DNA of 64,000 bases from Agrobacterium tumefaciens (GCA_025560025.1 CP048486.1:558001-622000); one strand, 5' to 3'; positions 25,641 to 34,236 are shown, counted from the first letter of the stretch. The notes: generated by a model not told the origin, from the sequence alone. Numbers and translations are program-made.

Positions 25641-25668
25641 ATATTTTCCATAAAATTACTATTCTATA
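25641..25668 (-). promoter_or_regulatory. Operator-like AT-rich element before the small gene and ssuD
   Basis: ATATTTTC at 25641-25648 begins a half-match to the ATATTTTC-N4-GAAAATAT palindrome. TTTTCCATAA (25644-25653) and TATTCTATA (25660-25668) repeat the paired element at 23916-23940 with the same spacing. It is 56-83 bases upstream of the small gene. The 13-mer TTCCATAAAATTA here recurs at 34430-34442 in the other desulfurisation promoter. Confidence 0.6.
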
Positions 25669-25795
25669 ATTGGCGGATCGCCGACAAATGTGGACTAAGG
25701 CTGTGGCGGCGGGAAAAATTCCGTTCCTAACCATCAGAAAGAGGGTGATCGCGCCGGCATCCGGCACGCTGGCTGCAAATTTCGAAGAATGACCG

Positions 25796-26977
25796 TTACG
25801 GCCAGGCAAAACGGCGCTTGAAAAGGAGCCCGGCAAAGGCGCCGAAACCGCAAAAAAACAGGAACACCCAGCCCGACAGCGCACCCGCATGGATGCCCGA
25901 CAACAGGACACCGATGGTGCAGCCAAGTGCTGTCATGCCACCCCATCCCATCAATACGCCACCGGCAAAACGTGTCGCCAAACCACCGGCTGAAGGCCAG
26001 GATGGCTGGAATTTTCCGGCAGAAAGGGCGGATGCAAAACTCGCAATAATCAATCCGCCGACGAAGACACCGTTTGGCGACAGGATCGTCGTTTTGACGG
26101 CGCTGATGCATCCCCTGACCGTATCAAGACCTGCAAGCGTTTCCGGCACCCAGCCTGCCGAAGCCCCGGCCGTTCTGACAAGACTGCCAAGTTCGGCCGT
26201 CACGCCAAGAGGTGCCACGCGGAAATAGGAAAAGGCGCTGATGGCCGCGACAAGCACCCCGGTTACGACGGGTGGCCAGCGTTCGACGAAAACGCTTCGA
26301 AGCGCCTGATGCAGCCGGCTTGCCGGGATCGTGGCTGAAGGAGCGGGAGGTGTCTTATCGAAAAAAAGAACGATGAAGATCAGGACAGCCAACAGAACAC
26401 AGGCGATCAGCAGCGCCGGGCCATATCCCAGATGGTGCGGTAACCAGACGGGAAGATCGTCGAAAATGCTCAGCGTGTAGAGGAAATTCCAGCTGAGAAA
26501 TGCCAGCAGAAAACCGAAGCCGGCGCCGACTATGACAAGCACCGACCCGAAAGCCCCCTCGCCCAGCCGGTAAAAATGTCCAGACAGACAGGAACCGGAC
26601 AGTGCCGCGCCCACGCCAAAGACAGTCGACGCAGCTGCCAAAATCCAGCCAACCGGACCAATATGTGCATTTGGCGGCAGGCGTCCGGGTTGCGGAACCG
26701 GCATCCAGGCCATGGTGACGATCTGGTAGAACACCACGCCGGCCAGAAGCGCGACAAGGATTGAAACAACACCGTCCGAGCGCTTGTTGTCGATGAAATC
26801 GCGAAAATTGCAGAGAAAGCAGAAGCGCCCGCGCTGCATCACAATGCCGAAAGCGGCACCGGCCAGAAGCGAGAACGCAAGCTGCCTGCCATTTTCAAAC
26901 GCCCCGAGCCGATAGGCCGCGACGGCCAGTGCGGACAAAATGGCAAGTGCCGCGAGGCGGAGTATGATCGAACGCAT
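25796..26977 (-). CDS. YeeE/YedE-family sulfur transporter (TsuA-like thiosulfate permease)
   Basis: A 393-residue, mostly hydrophobic inner-membrane protein with about nine to eleven helices. Family hallmarks are MQRGRFCFLCNFRDF (Cys53 and Cys56), LSGSCLSGHFYRLGEG (Cys130) and GWGGMTALGCTIGVLLSG near the C-terminus; conserved Cys residues relay thiosulfate in TsuA. I used ATG 26977; a TTG at 27004 is possible, and neither has a strong RBS. It follows the exported rhodanese gene by 78 bases. Together they suggest uptake and cleavage of thiosulfate or a related sulfane-sulfur compound. Confidence 0.85.
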   Translation of the reverse strand: MRSIILRLAALAILSALAVAAYRLGAFENGRQLAFSLLAGAAFGIVMQRGRFCFLCNFRDFIDNKRSDGVVSILVALLAGVVFYQIVTMAWMPVPQPGRLPPNAHIGPVGWILAAASTVFGVGAALSGSCLSGHFYRLGEGAFGSVLVIVGAGFGFLLAFLSWNFLYTLSIFDDLPVWLPHHLGYGPALLIACVLLAVLIFIVLFFDKTPPAPSATIPASRLHQALRSVFVERWPPVVTGVLVAAISAFSYFRVAPLGVTAELGSLVRTAGASAGWVPETLAGLDTVRGCISAVKTTILSPNGVFVGGLIIASFASALSAGKFQPSWPSAGGLATRFAGGVLMGWGGMTALGCTIGVLLSGIHAGALSGWVFLFFCGFGAFAGLLFKRRFAWP

Positions 26978-27055
26978 GAAATACCGGAGGTGTCGGAAGA
27001 ACAAATGCCGGCGCGCTTTGTCAGCGCACCGGCCTGAAGGTGAAGCGTCTTCGGC

Positions 27056-27985
27056 TTATTTCCCTGTCCACACCGTGCCGGTGGGATTGCTGATCGGAAC
27101 GCCGACCGCATTTCCGTATTCGGTCCAGGAGCCGTCATAGTTGCGGACGTCGTAGCCAAGTATCTTCTTCAGCGCGAACCAGGTGTGGCTGGAGCGTTCG
27201 CCGATACGGCAATAGGTGATAACGGGCGCCGAACCGTCGATACCCTTTTCGGCGTAAATCGCCTTGATCTCGTCTGCCGATTTGAAGGTTCCGTCCTTGT
27301 TGACGATGGTACCCCATGGAACATTGACAGCACCGGGAATATGGCCAGCGCGGACGGACAGCTCCTTGACGCCATCGGGGGCGAAAATCTTGCCCGAATA
27401 TTCATCCGCCGAGCGAATATCCACCAGCTTGATATTGTGCTTGCCCTCGGCCACCGCCACCACATCGATGAACCGCGCCCGGACCGATGTGTCCGGTTCG
27501 CCCAGCTTCAGCTTCGTTTCAGCCGTTGCCGGCGCGGATGTGTCCAAAGGCAGGCCCTGGGCTTCCCAGAGTTTGCGGCCACCATCGAGAAGCTTCACCC
27601 GGTCGCCCAGGCCATAAGTCTCGAAAATCCACGCGCCCCAGGCGGCAAACCAGTTGTTGTTGTCGCCATAAAGAACAATGGTGGTATCGTCACCCACACC
27701 GGCCTTCTGCAACAGGGACTGGAAATTTTCCCGCGCGGCGATATCGCGCCGCTCCCTGTCGACGAGATCCGTGTGCCAGTTGAGGTTCACCGCACCGGGA
27801 ATATGCCCGCGCTCGTAGACGCCGGTGTCGACGCTTACCTCAAAGACCCGCACCTTCGGATTATCGAGATTTTCCTTCAGCCAGTCCGCCGTAACCAGCG
27901 CGTCCGAAGCCCCGGCCGTGGCCAACGATACCGTCGACAACAACAATCCGCCGAGTGCCGACATTGCAAGCTTGATCCTGGACAT
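27056..27985 (-). CDS. Exported two-domain rhodanese (thiosulfate/mercaptopyruvate sulfurtransferase)
   Basis: The start at 27985 gives 309 residues with a Sec signal peptide (hydrophobic 8-22, cleavage after ATAGA, about residue 26). It has two rhodanese domains: the first (about 28-150) has no catalytic Cys, with Asp/Asn in LYGDNNNW. The second (about 165-295) has the active loop CRIGERSSHTWF, Cys259. CRIGERS resembles thiosulfate rather than mercaptopyruvate sulfurtransferases. As a periplasmic enzyme next to a YeeE-type permease it probably handles sulfane sulfur during uptake. An operator-like palindrome lies 76 bases upstream. Confidence 0.9.
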   Translation of the reverse strand: MSRIKLAMSALGGLLLSTVSLATAGASDALVTADWLKENLDNPKVRVFEVSVDTGVYERGHIPGAVNLNWHTDLVDRERRDIAARENFQSLLQKAGVGDDTTIVLYGDNNNWFAAWGAWIFETYGLGDRVKLLDGGRKLWEAQGLPLDTSAPATAETKLKLGEPDTSVRARFIDVVAVAEGKHNIKLVDIRSADEYSGKIFAPDGVKELSVRAGHIPGAVNVPWGTIVNKDGTFKSADEIKAIYAEKGIDGSAPVITYCRIGERSSHTWFALKKILGYDVRNYDGSWTEYGNAVGVPISNPTGTVWTGK

Positions 27986-28060
27986 TTCCTTACCCCTTCC
28001 TGATTTGATGACCGATGAAAGGTGACAACAAAACCCGATGGAGCGAAGAAACGCTTTTTC

Positions 28061-28080
28061 ATATTTTCTGTAGAAAATAA
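28061..28080 (-). promoter_or_regulatory. ATATTTTC-N4-GAAAATAT palindrome before the rhodanese-TsuA unit
   Basis: ATATTTTC (28061-28068), TGTA, GAAAATAA (28073-28080): 15 of 16 arm positions obey the palindrome. It is 76 bases upstream of the rhodanese start and is almost identical to the element at 29015-29034. Confidence 0.7.
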
Positions 28081-28215
28081 ATGCAGTCACTCAAAAACAA
28101 TCAAAAGGTGAGATTCAAAATTTTTTACGGAAATTTTGAATTAAAAACTCCCAAAGGTTGTAGTTAGGAGCGAATGGAGCCGACGCCTGAAGCGCATGCA
28201 TGGCGAATGGAAAAA

Positions 28216-28833
28216 CTATAGAGCTCCGGCATCTCCCTGCAGCAGCGCACCGTGCAGGGCAGGCAATCCGCGCTTCCTCGATCTTGTTGTCGAGATGTCG
28301 GACGCCGTTTTCAGGCGTTCGAAAAGAGCATAGCCCTCAGGCCACCGGCCGAAACCGGCAGCAATATTGATGTGTCCAACGGCGCCGAGGTTGACGAGAT
28401 CGCTTCCCCAGTCGGCAGCGGTGCTGGCCAGCTCTTCCGGGCTCATATAGGGGTCGTTCATGCTGCCCACGACAAGGCTCGGAAAGGCGAGCGGCGCTTG
28501 AGGAAATGCGCCGAAGCGGACGATGCAGGGATGCATTGCCTCCACCCGGTCGAGATGGGCGGGTGCCACCAGAAGCGCACCCTTGATCCTGCTGGCTATG
28601 GGTCGCGACGCCATGTTCGCGACCAGCAGGCAACCGAGACTGTGAGCGACAATATAGGCGCTTTCGGTTGTGGCGAGCGCCGCTTCGAGGCGACCGAGCC
28701 AATCTGCAAGAACCGGGCACTCCCAATTCTCCTGATCGACCAGCCGCGCCTCAGGATCATCCAGCAGCCAATGTCTCTGCCAATGTCCCTCGTCCGAACC
28801 ATTGAGACCAGGGACAATCAAGGTGGTACACAT
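28216..28833 (-). CDS. Small alpha/beta serine hydrolase (RBBP9/YdeN family)
   Basis: A 205-residue cytosolic hydrolase of normal family length. TLIVPGLNGSDEGHWQRHW is the family opening; the nucleophile is Ser in VAHSLGCLL, the acid is Asp in VGSMNDPYMS and the base is His in GAVGHINIAAGFGRWPEG. RBS GGAG is 6 bases before the ATG. Members are esterases of unknown physiological substrate. It is divergent from the SsuD-like gene at 29232 across a region holding both recurring sulfur-gene motifs, which hints at a role in processing an organosulfur ester or thioester. Confidence 0.86.
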   Translation of the reverse strand: MCTTLIVPGLNGSDEGHWQRHWLLDDPEARLVDQENWECPVLADWLGRLEAALATTESAYIVAHSLGCLLVANMASRPIASRIKGALLVAPAHLDRVEAMHPCIVRFGAFPQAPLAFPSLVVGSMNDPYMSPEELASTAADWGSDLVNLGAVGHINIAAGFGRWPEGYALFERLKTASDISTTRSRKRGLPALHGALLQGDAGAL

Positions 28834-28888
28834 GCCTACTCCGTTGTTTGCGGGCGGTGTGCGCCAAGAATGGTGACTTTCCCCATTT

Positions 28889-28898
28889 TAGTCGACTA
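28889..28898. promoter_or_regulatory. TAGTC-N-ACTA motif, perfect palindrome
   Basis: TAGTCGACTA is fully self-complementary and flanked by T and A tracts (TTTTAGTCGACTATTG). It is 56 bases upstream of the hydrolase start. Similar sites: 34441-34450, 54617-54626 and, weaker, 21570-21579. Confidence 0.65.
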
Positions 28899-29014
28899 TT
28901 GCCTTGCTCAGCTTTTCCGGCGTTAGGAAAAATCGAACCAGACATTGTCTCGTGAAAAGAAAATGCTTTCTCTGTTGCCGGTTCAACGCCACTTAACGGG
29001 AATCATTTCCTCAA

Positions 29015-29034
29015 ATATTTTCTATGGAAAATAT
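29015..29034. promoter_or_regulatory. ATATTTTC-N4-GAAAATAT perfect palindrome
   Basis: ATATTTTC (29015-29022), TATG, GAAAATAT (29027-29034): both 8-base arms are perfect. It is the best copy of this motif in the window and lies 198 bases upstream of the SsuD-like gene. Confidence 0.72.
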
Positions 29035-29231
29035 ATGCATATTAAAGCTTGGACGCGGAAAGCTTTTCCTCTGCCTCACCCCAAAAGAAACGCCGCTGCT
29101 TGGCCCACCGGGCGTCGGTTTGCCATTCTCACGCGATCGGAGGCTCTCGCCTGCCGAACCTGAAATGGCAAAGGCCCGAAGCCCGGCATCGTCATTTCAC
29201 CGCGACATAAAACGAAATACAGGCGGATAAT

Positions 29232-30302
29232 GTGAGCAGCACGAGCGAATTTCTCTGGTACATCCCCAATGATGTCAAACCCGGCCATCGCGGCGATGCC
29301 GTCAGCGAAAACCATAACAGCCTCGATACATTGACCAGCCACGCGACGGCGCTGGAGAATCATGGCTGGAAAGGCGCATTGCTTGGCACCGGCTGGGGCC
29401 GGCCAGATACGTTCACGGTGGCGGCAGCGCTTGCGGCGCGTACCACCACATTCGAGCCGCTGATCGCCATTCGCCCCGGATACTGGAAGCCGGCAAATCT
29501 CGCATCCGCCGCCGCCACGCTCGACCAGCTTTCGGGTGGCCGGGTGCGGATCAATGTCGTCTCGGGTCGGGACGAGCTTGCAGCCTATGGCGATGAAGAA
29601 GGCGATCAGGCGCAGCGTTATGCGCGCACCAAAGAGTTCATGCGGCTGGTGCGACGGCTCTGGACCGAGGAAGACGTGACATTCGAGGGTGACCACTTCA
29701 GGGTCAGGAACTCCACCGTGTCACCGCGCATCAAAGAGCGCGCCGGCCGGCCGCATCCGAAGCTGTATTTCGGCGGCGCTTCCGAGGCCGCCGAGCAGGT
29801 CGCGGCAACCGAGGCCGATGTGCAGCTCTTCTGGGGCGAACCACTTGCCGGCGTGGGCGAACGGATCGAGCGGCTCAAACATTTCAGCGAGACGCTCGGC
29901 CGCGACCTGCCGCCGCTGCAGTTCGGCCTGCGGATCACCACGCTGGTGCGCGAAACGACAGCCGAGGCGTGGCGCGATGCGGAGGCGAAGGTTGCCGAAA
30001 TGGCAGCAAACAACGGCGTACGCTGGAATGACCATCTTCAGGGCGTGGCCGTCGGCCAGCGCCGGTTGCTGGACTTGCACAGGCAGAGCGATGTGCTGGA
30101 CGACAATCTTTACACCGCGCCCGGCAAATTCGGTGGCGGCGGTGCCGCAACGACATGGCTGGTGGGTTCAGCGGAAGATGTTGCCGCATCGCTACGCAAA
30201 TACCGTGCGCTTGGCATTACCCATTTCGTGCTTTCCGACACACCCTATCTTCAGGAGATTGAACGGCAGGGCGACAAGCTTTTGCCGCTGCTCCAGAACT
30301 GA
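29232..30302 (+). CDS. SsuD-related flavin monooxygenase lacking SsuD catalytic residues
   Basis: A 356-residue protein from GTG 29232; the ATG two bases earlier is out of frame and followed by a stop. SEFLWYIPNDVKPGH, AIRPGYWKPANLASAAATLDQLSGGRVRINVVSG, LYFGGASEAAEQ and WGEPLAGVGERIERL place it in the alkanesulfonate monooxygenase branch. Compared with SsuD, the catalytic Cys position falls in GTGWGRPDTF (no Cys), the His in FGLRITTLVRET (Thr) and the Arg in APGKFGGGGAATTW (absent). A different substrate or mechanism is therefore likely. It stands alone, transcribed away from the serine hydrolase, and would need FMNH2 from a reductase. Confidence 0.82.
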   Translation: MSSTSEFLWYIPNDVKPGHRGDAVSENHNSLDTLTSHATALENHGWKGALLGTGWGRPDTFTVAAALAARTTTFEPLIAIRPGYWKPANLASAAATLDQLSGGRVRINVVSGRDELAAYGDEEGDQAQRYARTKEFMRLVRRLWTEEDVTFEGDHFRVRNSTVSPRIKERAGRPHPKLYFGGASEAAEQVAATEADVQLFWGEPLAGVGERIERLKHFSETLGRDLPPLQFGLRITTLVRETTAEAWRDAEAKVAEMAANNGVRWNDHLQGVAVGQRRLLDLHRQSDVLDDNLYTAPGKFGGGGAATTWLVGSAEDVAASLRKYRALGITHFVLSDTPYLQEIERQGDKLLPLLQN

Positions 30303-30318
30303 TGCGCGCGGCTTGGTC

Positions 30319-30346
30319 ATGGGCGGCCTGCAACAAAGCCGCCCAT
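30319..30346. terminator. Hairpin between converging genes, possible bidirectional terminator
   Basis: ATGGGCGGC (30319-30327) pairs perfectly with GCCGCCCAT (30338-30346) around a 10-base loop in the 55-base gap between converging stops. There is no T-run on either side. Confidence 0.55.
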
Positions 30347-30357
30347 ATGGTCGCCGG

Positions 30358-31533
30358 TCAGCCGCCGGCCGCCTTGATGCTCTGACGGCCGAGGATGGTT
30401 CGGATCATATGGCTCTGCGGCGCATGCGCCCTCGCCGTTATGGCGTCGCGATGATGGCGCTCAAGGTTGTAATCCCGGCGAAGGCCGCGATTACCGCCAA
30501 GCTCCAGCGCCAGATCGGTCACCGCCACCGCATTGTCGATCACCACATGACGGACAGCGAGCGCATCCGTTCCCACCCTTTCTCCCGCATCGATATCGCG
30601 GGCGACGGAGAGAAGCAGACGCCGGTTCGCCGCAAGCAGAACCTCGATCTGGCCGAGGCCTTCCTGAATGCGCGGAATGGAGGATAGCGGCGCACCGAGA
30701 CTGGCCGGGACATGGCCCGTGAGGTGCCGCAACAGGGCGTCACGCGCCGAAAGCGCAACACCGTGATAGACGGAGGCCAAAAGCACGAAGAAATTATAAC
30801 CGTCGGCCTCGTCGCGTCGCAGCGGCTCGTCCGCCGGCTGTTCGGCAACGAGATCGGCCAGCGGCACCCTTACCTCCTCAAGCACCAGATCGTCGCTTGC
30901 GGTCGCATACATGCCGGTCGCTTCCCACGCCTTTTCCTGCGTGATACCAGGTGCATCGAGCGGGACCAGAAGCTGGATGAGGCGCGGCTTCTCTTCTGTC
31001 GTCAGAGCAAGCACGATCGCCCATTTCAACCCCGGCAGGCCAGTGACGAAGCTCTTGCGGCCATTGACCACCCAGACATCACCCTCTATCCGCGCCGTCG
31101 TTTCCGGCAGGCCGCCATGGGCCGGCGAACCGATCCCCGGCTCCGCCTGTGCATTGTTCAGAAGCGCCGGCTCGCTATTATTGGCGGCCAGCACCTTTGC
31201 CGCGAGAGCTGCTGGCCACTTGCCGCGCCGGATCGCTGCATGGACGCTGTAATGCATGGCAAGGATGAGGGCGGTCGATGGGTCGCCCTTGGCGATGGCC
31301 GCAATGACCGCGTGGGCCGTTTCCATACCCTCTCCCCAGCCGCCATCCTTTTCAGCCGACACCAGTCCGAGCAGTCCCGACTTGAAAAGCGCCTCGAAAT
31401 TGGCGGCGGCGAATTCGCCGCTTTTGTCATGCTCCGCCGCGGTCAGGCTGAAATCTTCGGCAAGGGCGGCTGCGATGGCGACGGGGTTTGAGGCCTGCTC
31501 CGGGCGGGGAATGGCCGATAATGCGCCACTCAT
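30358..31533 (-). CDS. Acyl-CoA-dehydrogenase-fold flavin enzyme (SfnB/DszC-like)
   Basis: A 391-residue protein with a full three-domain acyl-CoA dehydrogenase fold. FKSGLLGLVSAEKDGGWGEG, ALILAMHYSVHAAI, WVVNGRKSFVTGLPGLKWAIV and the C-terminal ALELGGNRGLRRDYNLERHHRDAITARAHAP are visible. The catalytic Glu of acyl-CoA dehydrogenases is not in its usual context, and the His in AMHYSVH matches a DszC active-site position. It is probably an FMNH2-dependent sulfur or nitrogen oxygenase rather than a fatty-acid enzyme. Its ATG overlaps the stop of the DszB-like gene (ATGA), so the two are translationally coupled. Confidence 0.78.
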   Translation of the reverse strand: MSGALSAIPRPEQASNPVAIAAALAEDFSLTAAEHDKSGEFAAANFEALFKSGLLGLVSAEKDGGWGEGMETAHAVIAAIAKGDPSTALILAMHYSVHAAIRRGKWPAALAAKVLAANNSEPALLNNAQAEPGIGSPAHGGLPETTARIEGDVWVVNGRKSFVTGLPGLKWAIVLALTTEEKPRLIQLLVPLDAPGITQEKAWEATGMYATASDDLVLEEVRVPLADLVAEQPADEPLRRDEADGYNFFVLLASVYHGVALSARDALLRHLTGHVPASLGAPLSSIPRIQEGLGQIEVLLAANRRLLLSVARDIDAGERVGTDALAVRHVVIDNAVAVTDLALELGGNRGLRRDYNLERHHRDAITARAHAPQSHMIRTILGRQSIKAAGG

Positions 31534-32561
31534 GCAACCGCCCTTTCATTTGCCGTGACAAAACGGTCATCGATCCACGCATCGAGATCGAAGTCATTTT
31601 CAAGGAAGCCCCATTGATGCAGGAAATCCTTGTAATGGCCGACAGCGGCGACGAGCTCCGCATCGAGGCCGAGGCCAAGATGGCGGTGAACATCCGGCCC
31701 GTTGGCGGCCAGAACCTGCTCTTCAGTCGCACCCGCCTCGCGCGCGATGAAACGGCGGGTTTCTTCCGGGTGCTGTTCGGCCCAGAGCGAGGCCCTGGCG
31801 ATTGAACCAACCAGCCGCTCCACCAGGTCGGGGCGCTCATCGGCAAGCCGTCCGTCAACCGTCAGCACGCGCGGAGAACCGGAATTGATGCGGATTTTCG
31901 GGTCGGGGTGAAAACCGAACTCGGCCACCTGCACCGCTCCGATCAGGTTCGCGGCGGCGATACCAGCCGTTCCCTTCACGAAAACCGCATCGACGTCACC
32001 CCGCAACAGTGCGATGATTTCCTCGCCGAAGGATTGCCGGCGCTTCAGGCCGAACAGCGACGGCCCTTCCTGCGAGGCCAGCACCGAATCCTTGATGACG
32101 ATGTCCTTGAGTTCGACATCCTCTATCTTCAGCCCTTCCAGCGAAAGCGCCGAAACGATGCCTTTCAGCGCCGTCGCGCGCATGAAATCGACAATGCCTT
32201 CCGGCCGGCGCGGCACGCCGAAACGGCGGCCGACGAGATCGGAAAGCGAGCGGATACCGGTCTCCGGCAGGGTGATGATTGCCTGAAACTCATCCGTCCA
32301 GGTCACCCCGATAAGGCGCGTATTGCGCCCCTCCGAACGGGCTCGAATGGGAGGCACATTGCCGCCATGGCGGAAGGACCATTCCAGCGTGTGGTTGAAA
32401 TGGCTCTGTCGGACGGAACGGTCAGGCGAATCGATGATGGATTTCAACGCTATGCCGACCTCCTCAAAGGTCTGCTCGAGATAACCGAGCTGTGCCGCCA
32501 GCCCCACCGGCGTGGGCACCGGGCAGCGTGTGTACCAGATTTCAGAAAGTGACGTGCTCAT
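31530..32561 (-). CDS. DszB-like sulfinate desulfinase (copy 1)
   Basis: I chose ATG 32561 (343 residues). It would usually be labelled an SsuA/NMT1 binding protein, but there is no signal peptide. The N-terminus reads WYTRCPVPTPVGLAAQLGYLE, parallel to TYSNCPVPNALL in DszB (2'-hydroxybiphenyl-2-sulfinate desulfinase). QSHFNHTLEWSFRHGGNVPPI parallels the DszB His60-Arg70 segment. Cys13, His54 and Arg64 correspond to the DszB triad Cys27, His60 and Arg70, with the same 10-residue His-Arg spacing. The enzyme should release sulfite from an organic sulfinate in the cytosol. It lies between a Tat-exported receptor gene and an acyl-CoA-dehydrogenase-fold monooxygenase. Confidence 0.8.
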   Translation of the reverse strand: MSTSLSEIWYTRCPVPTPVGLAAQLGYLEQTFEEVGIALKSIIDSPDRSVRQSHFNHTLEWSFRHGGNVPPIRARSEGRNTRLIGVTWTDEFQAIITLPETGIRSLSDLVGRRFGVPRRPEGIVDFMRATALKGIVSALSLEGLKIEDVELKDIVIKDSVLASQEGPSLFGLKRRQSFGEEIIALLRGDVDAVFVKGTAGIAAANLIGAVQVAEFGFHPDPKIRINSGSPRVLTVDGRLADERPDLVERLVGSIARASLWAEQHPEETRRFIAREAGATEEQVLAANGPDVHRHLGLGLDAELVAAVGHYKDFLHQWGFLENDFDLDAWIDDRFVTANERAVA

Positions 32562-32628
32562 GGCTTTGGCCTCGATGAAAGGGAAAGGTCCCGGCCCGCC
32601 GCAAAGGGGGCCGGGTCTGGCGAGACGA

Positions 32629-34236
32629 TCAGGATGCGGCGATATGCGCGAAGGCGAGGCTTCCCGCCACACCTTCGGCGCCGACGGTGTGATCGGCGAT
32701 ACGCTTGTTGAAGATGGTAATTTCTGGTGCTGCGACGATATCAATTGCCGGCACATCATCGACGAGAATCTGCTGGATTTCCTTCCATTGCGCGACGCGC
32801 TTGTCCGGATCGATCTCGATGGCGGCGGCTTCGAGAAGCGCATCCACCTTCGGATTGCTGTAGGCCGCACCATTGGAGAAGGGCACGCCCTTCTTGAAGT
32901 TCTTCGACCAGTAAAGCCGCTGCACGCCGACGGTCGGATCGAAGAGATTGCTCATGCCCTCATAGGCAAAATCGAAATCGCGATCCGTGTAGATGCGTTT
33001 GGTATAGGTGGCGAAATCCTGCGTCCGCACCGTCACATCCACGCCGACCTTGGCCAGCGCCTGACGAATATAGTCCGCACCACGCGGATAGGCCTCGGTG
33101 CTCGGCACATAGTCCAGATTGAGCTTGAAACGGATGCCATCCGCACCGCGCTTGTATCCGGCCTCATCGAGAAGCGCTTCGGCGGCCTTCAGATCGATCG
33201 GGTAGGTCTTCAGATCATCCACGAACCATTTCGTCAGCTTCGGATTGATCGGCCCGGTGATGGTTGCGCCGTAACCGTAATTAACGGTGTTGAAGATGAC
33301 GTTGCGGTCGATCACATGCGCGAAGGCGCGACGGACGCGCACATCCTTGAACACATCCTTTTCGAGATTGAACTCCACGCGGCTGACGGAATTCGAATAT
33401 TGATAGCCGTTTGTCTCAAAACCGAGGCTGGGAAGCTCTTTCAGGCGGTCGAGATCGCTATAGGCGACCGGCGTGCTGGGCGCGAGATCGATCTCACCGG
33501 TTTCGATGGCAATCGCCCGGGCGGAAGCGTCCGGAATGAAGCGGACGATGAGCTTGTCGAGATAGGGACGCGGCGCATCCCAATAATCGGCATTACGCTC
33601 GAAAACGATATGGCTGCCGCGCACCCACTCCTTGAACTTGAACGGGCCGGTGCCGATGGGGGCGAGATTGACCGGGTTTTCGGTGACTTTCGTGCCTTCA
33701 TAGAGATGTTTCGGCACGATGGGTGTTTCGGCGGCGGCGAGCGCCGTTATCAGGTACGGCGCGGGTTTGGAAAGAACCAGAACCGCCGTCAGCTCGTCCG
33801 GCGTCTCGACAGCAGTGAGGTTCAGGAATGTATTGCGGCCGCGCGGATGCACTTCCTTGATGGTATTGATGGAGAACGCCACGTCAGCGGATGTGAAGGG
33901 CTTGCCGTCATGCCACTTCACGCCGGGCCTCAGATTGAAGGTGTAATGCAGACCATCCGCGCTCACTTCCCATGATTTGGCCAGCAGCGGCTTGGGATTG
34001 AGATCAAAATCATAGGTCAACAGCCCTTCGGTGACCTTGGGCGATATATAGACGGAATTATAGGCTGTGTGTGCGATCGTCGTCAGCACCGGCGGCTCCG
34101 ATGAGATGAGCAGGGTAGCCGTGCCACCGCTTGCCGGCTCCGCCGCGTTGAGCTTCAGCCCCGGCAGCGACACCACGCCAAGCGCCACGGACGCCAGCAG
34201 AAATCCACGCCGCGTCGTCTGGTTGAAAATAGTCAT
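32629..34236 (-). CDS. ABC importer receptor, SBP_bac_5 family, Tat-exported (sulfur island copy 1)
   Basis: The start at 34236 gives 535 residues; the extension upstream covers promoter DNA. The leader contains a twin-arginine motif, TTRRGFLLASVALG, and cleavage is expected after LNAAEP, about residue 32. FNLRPGVKWHDGKPFTSADVAFSINTIKE and GTGPFKFKEWVRGSH are family core motifs. LFDPTVGVQRLYWSKNFKKG is shared with the receptors at 43199 and 45616, making a three-member paralogous set. It is divergent from the permease operon at 34506 and most likely works with it. The ligand is inferred to be an organosulfur compound. Confidence 0.88.
   Translation of the reverse strand: MTIFNQTTRRGFLLASVALGVVSLPGLKLNAAEPASGGTATLLISSEPPVLTTIAHTAYNSVYISPKVTEGLLTYDFDLNPKPLLAKSWEVSADGLHYTFNLRPGVKWHDGKPFTSADVAFSINTIKEVHPRGRNTFLNLTAVETPDELTAVLVLSKPAPYLITALAAAETPIVPKHLYEGTKVTENPVNLAPIGTGPFKFKEWVRGSHIVFERNADYWDAPRPYLDKLIVRFIPDASARAIAIETGEIDLAPSTPVAYSDLDRLKELPSLGFETNGYQYSNSVSRVEFNLEKDVFKDVRVRRAFAHVIDRNVIFNTVNYGYGATITGPINPKLTKWFVDDLKTYPIDLKAAEALLDEAGYKRGADGIRFKLNLDYVPSTEAYPRGADYIRQALAKVGVDVTVRTQDFATYTKRIYTDRDFDFAYEGMSNLFDPTVGVQRLYWSKNFKKGVPFSNGAAYSNPKVDALLEAAAIEIDPDKRVAQWKEIQQILVDDVPAIDIVAAPEITIFNKRIADHTVGAEGVAGSLAFAHIAAS

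Larger units (their letters stand above)
28834..29231. promoter_or_regulatory. 398-base divergent control region with both recurring motifs
   Basis: The region between the hydrolase and the SsuD-like gene has no convincing coding sequence. It contains TAGTCGACTA (28889-28898) and the ATATTTTC-type palindrome (29015-29034), 116 bases apart. It is the only place where good copies of both occur together. Confidence 0.6.

Noticed and set aside
30358..31533. Fatty-acid acyl-CoA dehydrogenase
   Set aside because: The catalytic Glu is not in its normal context, and the gene is translationally coupled to a desulfinase; DszC/SfnB-type oxygenases share this fold.
31530..32561. Annotation as an SsuA-type sulfonate-binding protein
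   Set aside because: There is no signal peptide, and Cys, His and Arg line up with the DszB catalytic triad, so a cytosolic desulfinase is the better call. The same applies to 50603-51670.
32512..33975. A 487-codon open frame on the + strand
   Set aside because: It lies antisense to the Tat-exported receptor at 32629-34236 and has the composition typical of a mirror frame (rich in Arg, Gly, Ile, His).
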